Source: Phycomyces blakesleeanus NRRL 1555(-) (Eukaryota; Mucoromycota; Mucoromycetes; Mucorales; Phycomycetaceae). From it: a DNA stretch of 64,000 bases. Location: contig NW_017265158.1 of NCBI RefSeq assembly GCF_001638985.1, forward strand, positions 682,001 through 746,000, in the 5' to 3' direction. The position numbers and the translations under genes are program-made. Shown here piece by piece: positions 22,785-33,713 of this stretch. The notes beneath the pieces are model-generated. The model did no database searches. It had not been told where the DNA came from and saw nothing but the letters and a program-made list of their open reading frames with translations. The number at the start of each line of letters is the position of its first letter. Position 1 is the first letter of the stretch.

Positions 22785-23112
22785 TGTAACTAAGTCGCAG
22801 AATCAATACCACTGGGGATTGTTAAGTTTTTAAGAATAGTTTTTAGATAAGAATAAAGATGCTTTTTATTAAATGTATTTCTTGACTATTTATACAAAAT
22901 GATAATTGATTTTTGGCTAAAAGAATAGCTATAATAATATGTCTTAGATGCTTGTTGTCCAGTAATATTTTCTACAAGTATATTCACCATCTTAAACATC
23001 TAAAACATATGTGAAAGACCAATCGGCGAAGTCAAGATCTTTTATCCTAAAAAGTCAACCATTACTGGTTGCTTGTAAATCTCAATTTTGGTTACCAATG
23101 TCAACTCTGACA
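22785..23112 (-). repeat. LTR family D, copy 2
   Basis: In minus orientation it begins TGTCAGAGTTGACAT and ends near GACTTAGTTACA, as at 3,541-3,866. It lies directly upstream (minus sense) of the gag-like fragment. Confidence 0.8.
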
Positions 23113-23436
23113 ACTAAGTTGCAGAATCAATACTACTGGGGATCATCAAGTTTTAAGAACAGTTTTTTTGATAAGAATAAAGATGCTTTTTATTAATTAT
23201 ATTTCTTGACTATTTATACAAAATGATGTTTAATTTCTGGCTAAAAGAATAGCTATAATAATATGTCTTAGATGCTTGTTGTCCAGTAATATCTTCTACA
23301 AGTATATTCATCATCTTAAACATCTAAAACATATACAAGAGACCAATTGGCAATGTCAAGATCTTTTATCTTAAAAAGTCAACCAATACTGATTGCTTGC
23401 AATTCCCAATTTTGGGCACCAATGTCAACTCTGACA
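23109..23436 (-). repeat. LTR family D, copy 3, in tandem with copy 2
   Basis: This is a second copy in the same orientation that shares its last bases (TGACA) with copy 2. The two are highly similar (for example the shared GAATAAAGATGCTTTTTATTAA) but not identical. A head-to-tail LTR pair with no internal region can come from recombination of a tandem element or from insertion of one LTR product next to another. Confidence 0.78.
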
Positions 23437-23522
23437 GTAACATTTTCCTAAGCATTAATCGCAGTATAATGACTCTTCTTTTATTTAAATATAATATAAT
23501 AGCTACTGCGGATAATGTGCAG

Positions 23523-24054
23523 TGTTGTGGTGGTTGAAGTTGAAGAAGTTTTTAAGAAGAAGAATTGAAGATTTGAGATTAGAAACGAAGATTCATGAGA
23601 ACTTGTGTAGATTTTGTTTATTAAGAAAAGATTTGGTATCAAAGTTTGACCAGGTTCCTATACTGAACTACTACTGCTATTTATATTGTTTTGGATTGGG
23701 AAAATTATATGACTGGGGTCAGGTAATTGATCCTATCTGAGCCTTAATCAGAGCAATGTGATCTTGAAATAATTAATGTATGATTAATTATATAAATGTG
23801 TGTAGTCTCAATGAAGTATTAACATCGAAAGTAAATGTATTTACGAGTTATAATTATGCTTATAATAATCCACTGATGTATTCCATATTATGGTGATATC
23901 ATCATATGAAATATAATCACTATCATGCATAATAAACTTGTATGTTAAATTATAAATTGATCGGTAGACACCTTTGACTAGAATAGCTGAGACCTTATAT
24001 TATTTCCTTCAGACTCATTCTCAATTACAGCAGTAGTCAATACTCATTTCAACA
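23523..24054 (+). repeat. LTR family B, copy 2 (about 532 bp)
   Basis: Ends are TGTTGTGGTGG and CATTTCAACA. It is the plus-strand counterpart of the copy at 4,880-5,411. The sequence just before it (23,443-23,522) matches 3,990-4,075, where it runs on uninterrupted, so this LTR inserted after GTGCAG. A matching 5-bp duplication is not seen, so one side is probably rearranged. Confidence 0.78.
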
Positions 24055-24149
24055 CAGGCTATTCAGACTATTCAGGCTGTCCTGCCAATATGACATTTGC
24101 ACAAACACATGACTAGATGATGTAATACACTTTCAGGCTGTCTGTAAAC

Positions 24150-24547
24150 TTCCCCTTCTTTTATTATACGAATACTTAATTGAGAGACTACAACTGCAAC
24201 TGTTTAATATTATGGAACATTGTCTAAATATCTGGGTTGGAATACAAAAATATTACTAATAGCATAAATGCTCTTCTTTACCAAAACTCTCAGACTGATC
24301 TAACTGGAGAAGTATCATATCAATTGATCTTTTTCTGAAGAACAATACTTCTGGAAGATGACTCATTGTGATAAAAATTACTTAAGCACACAAATTAGAA
24401 AGATATATAAATATCAGTAGATAGTTCTATATAAAAAACAATCGAATTTGATTATTCTTTACTTTTCTTTGAAATAAACAACATACACAAGTTCTCACAA
24501 ATTCTTTTGTCTACATTTCTTATTGCTTTATTTCTCCCCACAAAAAA
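24150..24547 (-). repeat. LTR family C, truncated copy (reverse)
   Basis: Reverse complement of the 5' two-thirds of the LTR at 11,267-11,897 (shared blocks TTGAGAGACTACAACT, AAGTATCATATCAATTG, ACACAAGTTCTCAC). It ends at CTCCCCACAA. The 3' part is missing, replaced from about 24,055 by unrelated sequence. Confidence 0.72.
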
Positions 24548-25420
24548 AACAGATAGATACCTCAAGTTTGCAAGGAAGAATTACAAGGATTAGGGGGAAA
24601 CTGCCAGTAATTTTCTTGAAAGATACATATAAAGCCATTGAACTTAATAAAAATGGCTTATTAATTATGAAACATTGGAAATTTTTGTATCATTTACTAG
24701 AAAAATGAAAGACAAAAAAAACTGGGTAAACATGTATATTTATGCTGTAAAAAACATTTGTAAGTTGCTCAATTCAAAAATTCAAGGTGCACAATTCAAG
24801 GATTTAAGGTGCATAATTTGAGAAAATAAGGTATACTTTTAAGATTTTAATTTCTTTTTTAGAAAAACAAAAAGTGACGTACCAAACACATATTATTATT
24901 TTTTCTTGCAAAAATCATACAAGAAGTACATCAAGTCCCATTTATATATAACAACTAAGAAATAAAATGACTTTTTCAAAATGTTAGTAGCAACAAAAAG
25001 CTATAAAACCAAAAGCCTTAGTTTCAGTATATATAATGTGACTAACTGTAATATATTGTGACTGTCTCTATTAACTTTTGTGAATGAACTTCACAAAAAG
25101 AATCACATGTATAAAACTTTACTTATAATTAAGAAATTAATATACATTTCTTTCTTATTTATCTCAGCTTTTACTATAACAAAATGCCCTCCTTTAAATT
25201 TGTGCATGAAGATAGTCAAAGTAAGAGCATTAATAAAGATGGCTCTCAAGCTTTGCGTTATATAATTGATGAGGATTATCATGGTCTTGAGACAATAGCA
25301 ACCCATTCCCAATTTCTTGAATAAAGAAATAGAGATAGGATTTCAGAAGCCTCAGAGATATTTTTTAAAAAATAATAATAATTAAAAATGTATTTAAATA
25401 TATGTATCCAATTTAGAGTG
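24548..25420. other. AT-rich spacer with a terminal-repeat-like motif
   Basis: At 24,765-24,840 a motif close to AAGGTGCACAATTCAAGG is repeated two to three times. The same motif in reverse complement surrounds the DIRS-like element at 37,519-42,245, so both are probably ends of one DNA transposon family. No gene is seen. Confidence 0.45.
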
Positions 25421-25456
25421 ACCAGACAGAGAACCAAGCAGGAAGTCCAAGCATTT

Positions 25457-25475
25457 CCCCCCCCCCCCCCCCCCC
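25457..25475 (+). repeat. Poly-C homopolymer (19 C)
   Basis: A run of 19 C in an AT-rich region, at the N-terminal edge of the IS630-like fragment. It could be real or an assembly artefact. Confidence 0.85.
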
Positions 25476-25631
25476 AAAAAGAAGCAAGACTACTCGTCAG
25501 TATAATTTTTATACTGATGAAGACATCATCAAGTTCTTCAAGCTGAAGGATAAGAAATTGCTTAATGCCAAGGATGCAGCAAAGCAATTGAACATAAGCA
25601 CCAGAGTGACACAACATTGAGTGAAGACATA

Positions 25632-26975
25632 CACCGAGTGTTAAAAAACACATAATTTTCTCTCAGCTGCCTAAATTTCAGTCTAACATGCACTTCTTTG
25701 ATTTAAAAAAAAGTATCAAGAAAAAAAGTATACATCTAAAATTAAAATGATATACAGTAGTTTATATATACTTTCAGAATATGCCATTAGACTTGATATT
25801 TATTAATAGTTTGTTGGACAGCCTTTTGCGCTAATTACTGCCTGACATCTTCGATGCATACTTGAAATCAAGCTATCCAAATATTTCTGAGAAATTTTCT
25901 TCCATTTCTTCTCAAGAGCAGCATAAAGATATCTCAGGCTGTGCAAGCTGTATCTTTTTGACTGGACTCTTTTGCTAACATAATCCCATAGATGCTCAAT
26001 GGAATTAAGATCCAGACTTTGAGAAAACCAGTCAGCCAAAACTTTGAGCTTATGCTAGTTCTTCCAATTTACAGCATTATTGCTGGTGTGTGCCTTGGCG
26101 TTGTCTTCTTGGAGTACCAAGTCACTCCAACCAGTTTTCTGCTGGAAGGCTAAGGGAGAAGGAAGATATATCTCTTCTAATACTTTGACATGCTTCTTGT
26201 CATTCGCTTGTCCATTTATGATTTGTAAAGCTCTGACACCCTTGCTGAAGAAGCAACCCCAAACCATAAAAGAACCACCTCCAAACTTCATGGTTGGAGA
26301 GATAAATGTAGTACGAAGACCAGTATTGTTCTTGCAAAGAACTCTCTTGTGACCATTATGACCAAAAAGTTGGAATCGTTTCTCATCAGTTCAAATGATA
26401 TTTTCCCAATACTTAATACTCCAATCAAGATGAACATTGGCCCATGCAATGTGTTTCTTTTGATTCTCAATAAATATCTTGGGCTTCTTCATCATTCTAC
26501 AGTAATATATGCCATGACTGTGAAGAAAATATCTTAAAGTATTTGCTAATATGGGATTAGCAAGAATTTTTCTGATATAAGACATTGATTGCATTGGATC
26601 CTTTGAAATCTTATGCAGGATCTCTCTTTTATCTCTTGCATTTAACTTCTTTGGTCTCCTTGGGTTCTTGACTCTCTCATACGACCCAGTTTCTTTGTAG
26701 TGCTTAAGCACTCTTGAAACAGTATAAGGGCTAACATTAAGCATCTTAGCAATGTCACATTGCTTGGTGCCATTTGTAATGCTCTCATGTATAATAATAA
26801 CGCGAGTTACATTGTCAATTTTTTTTCTTCCTTCAGTTCTGGGTGTAGATGCCATATTAGTGCTTTTAGTTTTTTGATTGCTTTATTAACATGTGAATTT
26901 AGAAGAAGAAGAATATCGTGTAAGTTTAGAGAGGTTTTGGACTATAAATTCTTGCATTATTTTTCAACACTCAGT
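25632..26975 (-). mobile_element. Tc1-like DNA transposon, 1,344 bp, non-autonomous by mutation
   Basis: The TA target is duplicated (25,630-25,631 and 26,976-26,977). Imperfect inverted termini are CACCGAGTGTTAAAAAA at the left and CACTGAGTGTTGAAAAA (reverse complement) at the right. One minus-strand transposase, 26,855 to 25,803, carries two premature stops. Excising the element with one TA restores the reading frame of the host IS630-like ORF, which fixes the boundaries. Confidence 0.88.
25803..26855 (-). pseudogene. Tc1 transposase (DD34E type) with two premature stops
   Basis: The N-terminal paired HTH region reads QCDIAKMLNVSPYTVSRVLKHY (residues about 33-54) followed by the RVKNPRRPKKL linker and a second HTH. 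The catalytic Asp is in TDEKRFQLFGHNGH, the second in LVLQEDNAKAHTS, and the Glu in LDLNSIEHLWDYV. A TGA (26,393-26,391) directly before TDEKRF replaces the usual Trp, and a TAG (26,057-26,055) lies between the second Asp and the Glu. The normal length is about 345 residues and all parts are present. It is therefore a complete copy killed by point mutations. Confidence 0.88.
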
Positions 26976-27190
26976 GTATTATAAAGACCTAGACAACTTG
27001 TTCAACCATGGCAAGAAGGGTGGGAAAAAAGGGCTAACTGATAAGCACAAGAAGTGCATTAAAGAATTTGTTGCCAAAGATGCATCTGTCTATGTTAAAG
27101 ATGTGATGGACTATCTTATCTCAGTATTTGGAGAGATTGATGTGTTGAAAGAGACTATCAGGAGATTTATAGCCACTACAGGAAAAAAAG

Positions 27191-27739
27191 AGGGTCTGCC
27201 GGGGGTTCACTGGGGGGCCACTCAGAAGGTCACCCAGATGGGTGTTTTTCACCTACCCACTTTTTTACCTCCTGCCTGTTATGGATTATTGTATAACCTC
27301 ACTCATTGACATATGTGAGGTTTTATTCAGTTACTGATACACATTTTTGTAATCTATATTTGCCTTTTTATTGGTGTTTATATATGAAAGTCTTGGGTTA
27401 TAATTCTCTTTTATTGGATATTATAATTTCTATTTTAACCTTATTTCTATAATTATTGGTCACTTTACAAATAATATTCACTTGATTAGTTTTTATTTAT
27501 ATAGAGATTGGGTTATTAATCATTTTAATTGGATTAAAAATATATTTTTCAACAAATATTCTTATAAATGAGTATTTTATTGGTTGTTGGAATAGAAATA
27601 AATTTTACAAAATATGGTTTATTGGTTGTCAAAACAAAAAATAGTTTATTGGTTTTCAAAACAAAAAATGACTTAATATATATAGATTATACTGGCTAAA
27701 TATCATTTTATTCACTACAGACTTTATTGATAGTTGATA
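27191..27739. other. Spacer, partly GC-richer
   Basis: Bases 27,195-27,290 are GC-richer with G-runs (CCGGGGG, TGGGGGG) and may be the end of another element. The rest is AT-rich. Nothing is recognised. Confidence 0.35.
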
Positions 27740-28390
27740 TTTTATTCTATGATACCTACCAAACGTAGACTTACAATCTACTGTCGCTTTTTACAGTTTT
27801 TCCATAATTGGCTGACCTTTGCAACAGATGCCCAGTTTTTGTGGCATCTGGTAAAGTCTATACCATTGTTTCTAAGTGGACAGGCGTGTCTGGTGCATGC
27901 CCAGTTCTTGTCCTCTTAAGAAATTGCACTCCAGTTTGGATATTGTCCTAGAGCTTGCACAGAAGGAATAATGGCCAGCTCATCGCAGACAAGGCCTGTA
28001 CAAGTGTGAAGGATTGCCTTGTTTTTTTTATCCAGCTCAACCCCAAGATCGTGGCTCAGCATTCTGTAGATATGTACCAAAGTTATATCTTTGATATTTG
28101 GTACTGGTCTTGGAATTGCTCCACCAAGATTCTGTATTATCTTATATTAGCCTGTATACTTTACTTCCTTTTATTATATCTTACATTATGTACTATTGTC
28201 GGCTCTGGGTTGTCTTGGCCATTCATATCTTTACAAACATTGGCAATTTCCTGTCTAAGCAACGCTTATTCTTTCTGGAGTGCTTCTTGACCTTTCTTGA
28301 GTGCGTCTTGTCCAATCTGGAGTTCTTCCTGGCCTTTTTGCAAAGCAAAAAGTGTTTCTTGCATAGCCTGAAATATCTGGAGAATTGTAT
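27740..28390 (-). pseudogene. Unassigned coding remnant with coiled-coil and Trp/Cys motifs
   Basis: Read on the minus strand from about 28,385: a Gln/Leu-rich repeated heptad block (QKGQEELQIGQDALKKGQEA, then LQKE-stop-ALLRQEIANV), an apparent intron (about 28,180 to 28,125, GTAAGA to ACAG), then PRPVPNIKDITLVHIYRML, GVELDKKNKAILH, ALGQYPNWSAIS-stop-EDKNWAC and DFTRCHKNWASVAKVSQLW. The stops replace what look like Gln codons (TAA at 28,268-28,266). The style resembles accessory proteins or Crypton/GCR1-type proteins of mucoralean transposons, but I do not recognise the family. Confidence 0.4.
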
Positions 28391-28707
28391 AATCAGTATT
28401 ATTGATTATATTAAAAAAATAGGAATATGGGTTTGTTATGAAAAAAAAGGAAAAAAGAGGAAGAAATTTTTTTTTTTCTAATTACTATCAAATTTATTTT
28501 GGTATATTTATTGATTTAACAGGATTTGTTGTTTTTATTATAATAGCTGCAATAACTACATACCACGTGTTATTACCTTTTCTAGTTCTGTGAGGGAGTT
28601 CAAATTATCTATATCATTGTCACCTTCAATGGATTAAGTATAAAGACGTGTATTGAGAAGATAATTATCTCTATTCTTACCAAAGTTACTCAATTACCTA
28701 TTTAAAA
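28391..28707. other. Spacer upstream of the third Tnp2-like gene
   Basis: AT-rich with a poly-T near 28,468. It likely contains the 5' end of the transposon that follows, but no terminal repeat was recognised. Confidence 0.35.
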
Positions 28708-31595
28708 ATGCCATCAATTAAAAAAACTCTCCCCCATAAATGTGGCTCTTGCAAAAAAGCCTACAGTAATATGAAGATGGCTGAGAAGTTCTTAACCCAG
28801 TGCCTGAAAAATCAGTTGGAAAATATGAGAAATGCACACTTGTCTGCAGCTCCTTTGCTTTTGATGTCTAGCCAGTCTGTTTCAGCTGCGATTCCAGGCT
28901 TGATGCTTAAGTGAGTTTGAGAAAAACAAAAGTTAAAAAAGGCAGACTATGTATTAACAATATTGATACTTCAAATAAACAAAGAAAATACAAACATAAT
29001 TAGTCATGACAGCACTGATGGTAATAATAACACTGACCTCAATGATCCCATAGTAAGATATATATATGTGCATATATAAATGCATTGTACTAATTTGCTT
29101 TTGCGTTATTAAAGTGTGATATCGAATATGAGAATGACATTGAAAGTGGCACTTCTCTCTTGGTTTTTGATTTTAGCAAACCTTCTCCTATTCCCAGCAA
29201 GAACGATGCAAAGAATCTGGAGTTGATTAAGATAATCAATGACTTTGACATTTCCTGTCAAGCCCAGGAAAAGCTTACCGCCCATTTCAACAAGATTCTG
29301 GAACTGTCAACTGAGATCACATACAGAGCATGTACTCCATACCTTGGCAGTAAACTCTTAAAGCGTTACTCTGATGTAGAAGAAAACATCTACAGTGTCT
29401 GCCCTAAAGGCTGTATGATGTTCAATGAGGCACATGAAATCGTATGCAAACATTGTGGTGAAGATCGTTATAAAGCAGATAAAACCAATAAGGATGATAT
29501 GCCAGTTGCTGCAAAGAACATGGTCCAGATTGCTTTGGTGAGACAGCTTGCTCTTGTGTTGGCCAACGGTACTACCAGCGCTGAAATGCTTTACCACCAC
29601 AACCATGAACAGAATTCTGATGGTAGCAAATCAGATATCTTTGACGGACATGCATATCAAACAAAGAAACATATTTTTACCAATGAGAATGAAATTGCCA
29701 TTTTGCTGTCGTTCAATGGCTTTGCATTTCACAACATCTCTGATTCAATAACAATCCTGTATGCCACGATTCTCAACCTTCTGCCAATGGTCCATTACAA
29801 GAAAAACTGAATGTTGCAAATCGCAATGATCTCAGACCCATTCGCACCACTCGACTTTTGATCTTTATTGAAGCCAACCTTGTTGGAACTCAAGGTACTC
29901 CAAGAAAAAGGAATGATAGTCAAAATCCAGACTGCAACAAATCGAGCAAAAGTTCACGTTCTCATAGTGACTGGCAATATTCCAGCAGTTGCAAAGCTGG
30001 CATGTCATGCTGGCCATATGAGCAAAAATGGCTGCCGGATATGTAATGTTGTGGCCCAAACTCCTGGCCGTGGACAGTATTTCCGATTCTTGCCAGGGAC
30101 TAACATCTGCACTCTGGAACGCTTCCAAAATTTTGATAATACAAGTTTGTCATGCAAGGGCCTCACAGGACAGTCTGCCTTCGTCTCACTCGCATCGTTT
30201 ACAGGCCCACTCTTTTTTGCTCTTGACAAAATGCATGGACTTTGCCATGAAATTGGCAAGCAAATTTGGGGACTGGTATGTGGCAAGTATGGGAGTAATC
30301 ACCCTCTTTTCCTTTCTGTTAGTGCTCAAAAGGAAATTGGCTTGGTGATAGCAAACACATGACGTTCAATCTCAACGTCTTTCCATGGTGCTTGGAGAGA
30401 TGTGGCAAGACACATTGGATATTTCCAAGCTGTAGACTGGTCAGACTTTCTACTATTTGTAGTTCCCACGCTGGTGGCAGAGTGTGTCTATGATCGAGAT
30501 GCACAGAAGACATTGCTTGGCCTTGTACAGGCATGTAATTTACTCATGAGCTGAGAGTTATCAGCAGAGGAGCACACCTCTTTAAAAAGATATTGTTAAC
30601 GCTAGTCAATGTTTATCTTTCTCTGAGACTTATTCTATTTTTTTCTCTTAGAAAACTTGTTTCATGGAACACATACATTGAAAATCTCTATGTGAAAGAT
30701 TTGGTTGAGTTGCCAGTGTTTACAATTAACCAGCACTTGCTGCAGTACTATCCAGAAATGGTAGATGCATATGGTCCCCCAAGAGCATATAGTGCCAGAT
30801 CACTAGAGCGTGTCATTGGCGAGTACTCTCGTTCAATAAAGAGTAACTCTGCCATTAGTGTTAATGCTGGCAACATTATGGTTCGTTTAGCTTGGACACG
30901 CCGTATAGACCTGAAAGATTCTGGGGAAGACGTCAATAGAGCTATTGTGTTAGAGTACGATGATGTGTCTGCTGGTTGGCCGATGACAGAGGAGGGTGAG
31001 CATGTTGGTGCCAAATTAGATATTGAGTTCTGAGGGCCTTTGAGACATAGATTGATTGATGAAAGTTTCGAAGGCATCTCTTGCCTTCCGATTCTGATTC
31101 AAGCTTTCTATGAATCGAAGGGGGTTGAATATAGCAGGATTGAACTGGTCATGACAACAAGTCACAAGGCTTTTGTTAATGGCTGTGGGATTGACTCTTC
31201 ATTTGCCCAAACCCCGTTAAGAGAGGCCCATCACGTTTGTCTACAGGTCCAGGTTGACCTGTTTTGTAATGTACGTCAGAGGTATACTCCTATCATAAAG
31301 GATTTTTTTTGATAAGATTGTTCTCTTTTTTGAGCATGAGAATTCTGGAAAAAGATGGCCACTTTTCTTAGTACAGGTTTATTCTGTTGAAGAATATAAT
31401 AGTGTGCTGGTGGCAAAAAATGAACAAATGAAGCTAAAGGTAGTCTACCTGGCAGATGTCAAGGAGTTAGTTGGTCTGGTAGTTTCAGATGCAATAAGCA
31501 GCACAACAACAACAACAGCAACAACAAAATATATTGTCTGGCCAGAGCTAAATTGTAGGCAAAAACTAAATCTTGGTCAATACAAAGACATATGA
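28708..31595 (+). pseudogene. Tnp2/CACTA-like transposase, nearly complete
   Basis: Exon 1 (28,708 to about 28,909) encodes a Cys-containing N-terminus (HKCGSCKKAYSNMKMAEKF). Exon 2 from about 29,160 carries the Tnp2 signature: YSVCPKGCMMFNEAHEIVCK and CKHCGEDRYK, IFDGHAYQ, FNGFAFHNISDSITILY. Next come VHVLIVTGNIPAVAKLACH, GHMSKNGCRICNVV, LDKMHGLCHEIGKQIWG, AVDWSDFLLFVVPTLVAE, and the DUF4218-like part YSARSLERVIGEYSRSI (30,790). The terminal block runs to 31,595. TGA at 30,360-30,362 sits in NT-stop-RSISTSF, probably from CGA. TGA at 31,031-31,033 sits in DIEF-stop-GPL, where the left-edge copy has Trp. An apparent frame change lies near 29,800. It is the best-preserved Tnp2 copy in the window. 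Confidence 0.8.
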
Positions 31596-31994
31596 TTTAT
31601 GTTTTTTTTATAATATATTTTTTTCAAATTGTCTTAACTTTTGTGTATTATTTCAAATTGTCTTAATATATTTTGTCCTCTGCAAAAAGTTTAGATATTC
31701 TCTTCTCTTTTTACTTCTGACTTTTAATAACTATCAATTGCAAGCTACACTTGCTAAAAATATAAAATCTATAATCAAAAAGAATGTTTGTCTCTTCTGA
31801 GATTTAATTTTAGATAGTCAATTTACTTTTTGTCAGCTATTTCAAAAAATAGAGAATTTTTAGTTTCATTTTGATTTTTTTGGTGATTTTTTAATTATTA
31901 TAGACCAAAAATGAAGTCACAATTACAAAAAACGCCCCTTTTTTCCATAGTGAGCCAATGAATGCAACCTCACATTCAGAAAGGTCTATAAGTA
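31596..31994. other. AT-rich spacer
   Basis: There is no gene. It probably contains the 3' end of the Tnp2-like element. Confidence 0.4.
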
Positions 31995-32665
31995 GCCTGT
32001 AGCAAAAAACAGCAAAAAAAAATTGAAGCAAGATATAACTGACTTCTGCAGATGAAGAAAACAAGTTCCAACTATATAACAAACTGCGTTTTCTTGGACG
32101 AGTCTGTCTTTGATATAAACATGCAAAACAGAAGAGAATGGTCTGAGAAGGGAAATGAGGGAGTCACCCCACCCTCACTACCAGATCTCACCCTCTTATC
32201 ATTCTTGGGGCTATATTGACCAAAGGTCTCATATGCATCAGCTTGAAGAATCCTAAGTTCTGCAAGCAGCCCTTTTCTGGTAAGTCTGGCTCAAAGAGTA
32301 CAGTGGTCAAACATTACTTTATGTTCGTGAAAGCTGTCCTTGGTGAGATAGACAAGTATGCCAATATGAAGGGGAACTTTCTGGTGATAGATAATGCACC
32401 CATCCACCAGAATGCAGATATCAGTCACTATATCTCCTCTAGGAGATACAATTAGGTCTACCTTCCAGTATACTCTCCAGAACTCAATCCTATTGAGATG
32501 TTTTAGAAAGTAGTGAAGAACAGAGTGCGAAGAAAGAGTTTAAATGACAATGAGAATATTCTCACCAGAATCGAGAATGAATGATGTAGTCTTAGCAATG
32601 AAGACTACTATAGCATTGTCCAACATTCTGTAAACCAGCTCACAAAATGTGAAAATAAAGAACCT
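31995..32665 (+). pseudogene. IS630-like transposase, C-terminal DDE part
   Basis: The frame opens KKIEARYN-stop-LLQM (TGA 32,040-32,042, likely Trp), then VFLDESVFDINMQNRREWS with the first catalytic Asp. After a frame change come ILTKGLICISLKNPKF and NFLVIDNAPIHQNADISHY with the second Asp, and VYLPVYSPELNPIEMF with the Glu. Two more stops (TAG after RRYN, TAG after EMF) are present. The gene ends NQLTKCENKEPL just before the DIRS-like element. It complements the N-terminal piece at 25.5-27.2 kb and has the same orientation. Confidence 0.75.
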
Positions 32666-32725
32666 TTGTGATTTCTCATTGTATGTCGTACCTAACACAA
32701 TTGGTGTTGACTCCGTTACGACTAC

Positions 32726-32817
32726 AGATGTGGTGTCGTATAGGCTCTCCGAGCCGCGCTTTTATTTTTTGAAAATATATAAATTAATAAAGTTATTATT
32801 CCCCTTGTTCCTCATAT
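32726..32817 (+). repeat. Left inverted repeat of DIRS-like element 1
   Basis: Nearly identical in reverse complement to 37,309-37,401, with only a few substitutions. Confidence 0.88.
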
Positions 32818-32844
32818 CTTTCCAAGCCGCGCACCGTGGATTAA

Positions 32845-33678
32845 ATGAATATCAATGAACTTTCACCCAAACAAATCCTTGAGCTTATTAAGCTTGGACA
32901 GCAGGCACAACAGAGACAACGAGATTATGACGGAGATAACCTCCCAGAAGAAATCCTCAAAGATTTGGATGAGTCTTCAGCGAAAGGTCTCAAGTCGAAC
33001 ATTATTCGATTCACAAAAGACACCCTCCAATTTGAGGGTGGAAAATGGACAAAGTCAGGAGTGATCAACCAGATTTTTGTCTCTGACCTCAAGAAATACA
33101 CCATGGATGCCCATCAGATTGTACAAGGCAAATACAAAGATGGCAACAAACTTCGAATTGCCGGAAGAGCAGCAAGTGAAGTCTTCAACGACCTCAAGTA
33201 TATTAAATCACAACAAAGTAGTAATAAAGACGCAGCCGATTTTGATGAACTCATCAAAAAAGTCAGGCGTTTGACCGTCTATGCATTCGCAAGTGGAAAA
33301 ACGCTGGACGAAGATGCCAAAGAACTCAGCATCCGAGCAATTAAGCTCCCCACAAGAGCAAGATATCTCGAAGATGAAGATGACAACGACAAAGACACGG
33401 CCTTCGATCAGGAGTGGGTAGAGAAAATCCAACAAGCAAGATACGAAGAATCTGTCCTCCAGAGTGCTGTCAGTAACAAGAGAGGAGGATATTCCACCGG
33501 AGGATACTCCAATGGAGGTCATAGAGGCAGAGGAAGAGGCCGTGGAGGCAACTTCTTTAGTAGAGGACAGTCCACTTACACACAAAAACCTTTTTTTGAG
33601 AGAGGAAAATCGAATCCAACAGGATTCAATGCTCACCAGAGCCCATCAACAAACAACAATCCTCTCAACCAGCAATAG
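32845..33678 (+). CDS. DIRS gag-like protein, 277 aa, intact
   Basis: This is the first ORF of the element. It is charged and probably helical at the N-terminus (SPKQILELIKLGQQAQQRQ) with a middle helical domain (KKVRRLTVYAFASGKTLDED). The C-terminal Gly/Arg/Ser-rich tail (about residues 215-250, RGRGRGRGG) resembles RGG nucleic-acid-binding tails. It has no Cys-His zinc knuckle, as is common in DIRS gag proteins. No stops occur and the ORF ends 36 bases before the pol ORF start. Its role as capsid-like protein is inferred from position and composition. Confidence 0.72.
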   Translation: MNINELSPKQILELIKLGQQAQQRQRDYDGDNLPEEILKDLDESSAKGLKSNIIRFTKDTLQFEGGKWTKSGVINQIFVSDLKKYTMDAHQIVQGKYKDGNKLRIAGRAASEVFNDLKYIKSQQSSNKDAADFDELIKKVRRLTVYAFASGKTLDEDAKELSIRAIKLPTRARYLEDEDDNDKDTAFDQEWVEKIQQARYEESVLQSAVSNKRGGYSTGGYSNGGHRGRGRGRGGNFFSRGQSTYTQKPFFERGKSNPTGFNAHQSPSTNNNPLNQQ

Positions 33679-33713
33679 GGAAAGATCATCTAGTATCACA
33701 GCTAGATTATCCA

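Larger units (their letters stand above)
25500..27190 (+). pseudogene. IS630/Tc1-like transposase, N-terminal part, split by a Tc1 element
   Basis: Plus-strand frame TDEDIIKFFKLKDKK, NAKDAAKQLNISTRVTQH leads into a stop, then VKTY. After the Tc1 element (25,632-26,975) and one TA are removed it continues KDLDNLFNHGKKGGKKGLTDKHK, VAKDASVYVKDVMDYLI, DVLKETIRRFIATT. This is a helix-turn-helix plus linker typical of IS630-type fungal transposases. The DDE core is missing here, but a DDE-bearing C-terminal part in the same orientation lies at 31,995-32,665. Confidence 0.6.

Noticed and set aside
25279..25653. Minus-strand frame with a Gly run
   Set aside because: Produced by the poly-C tract; no family features.
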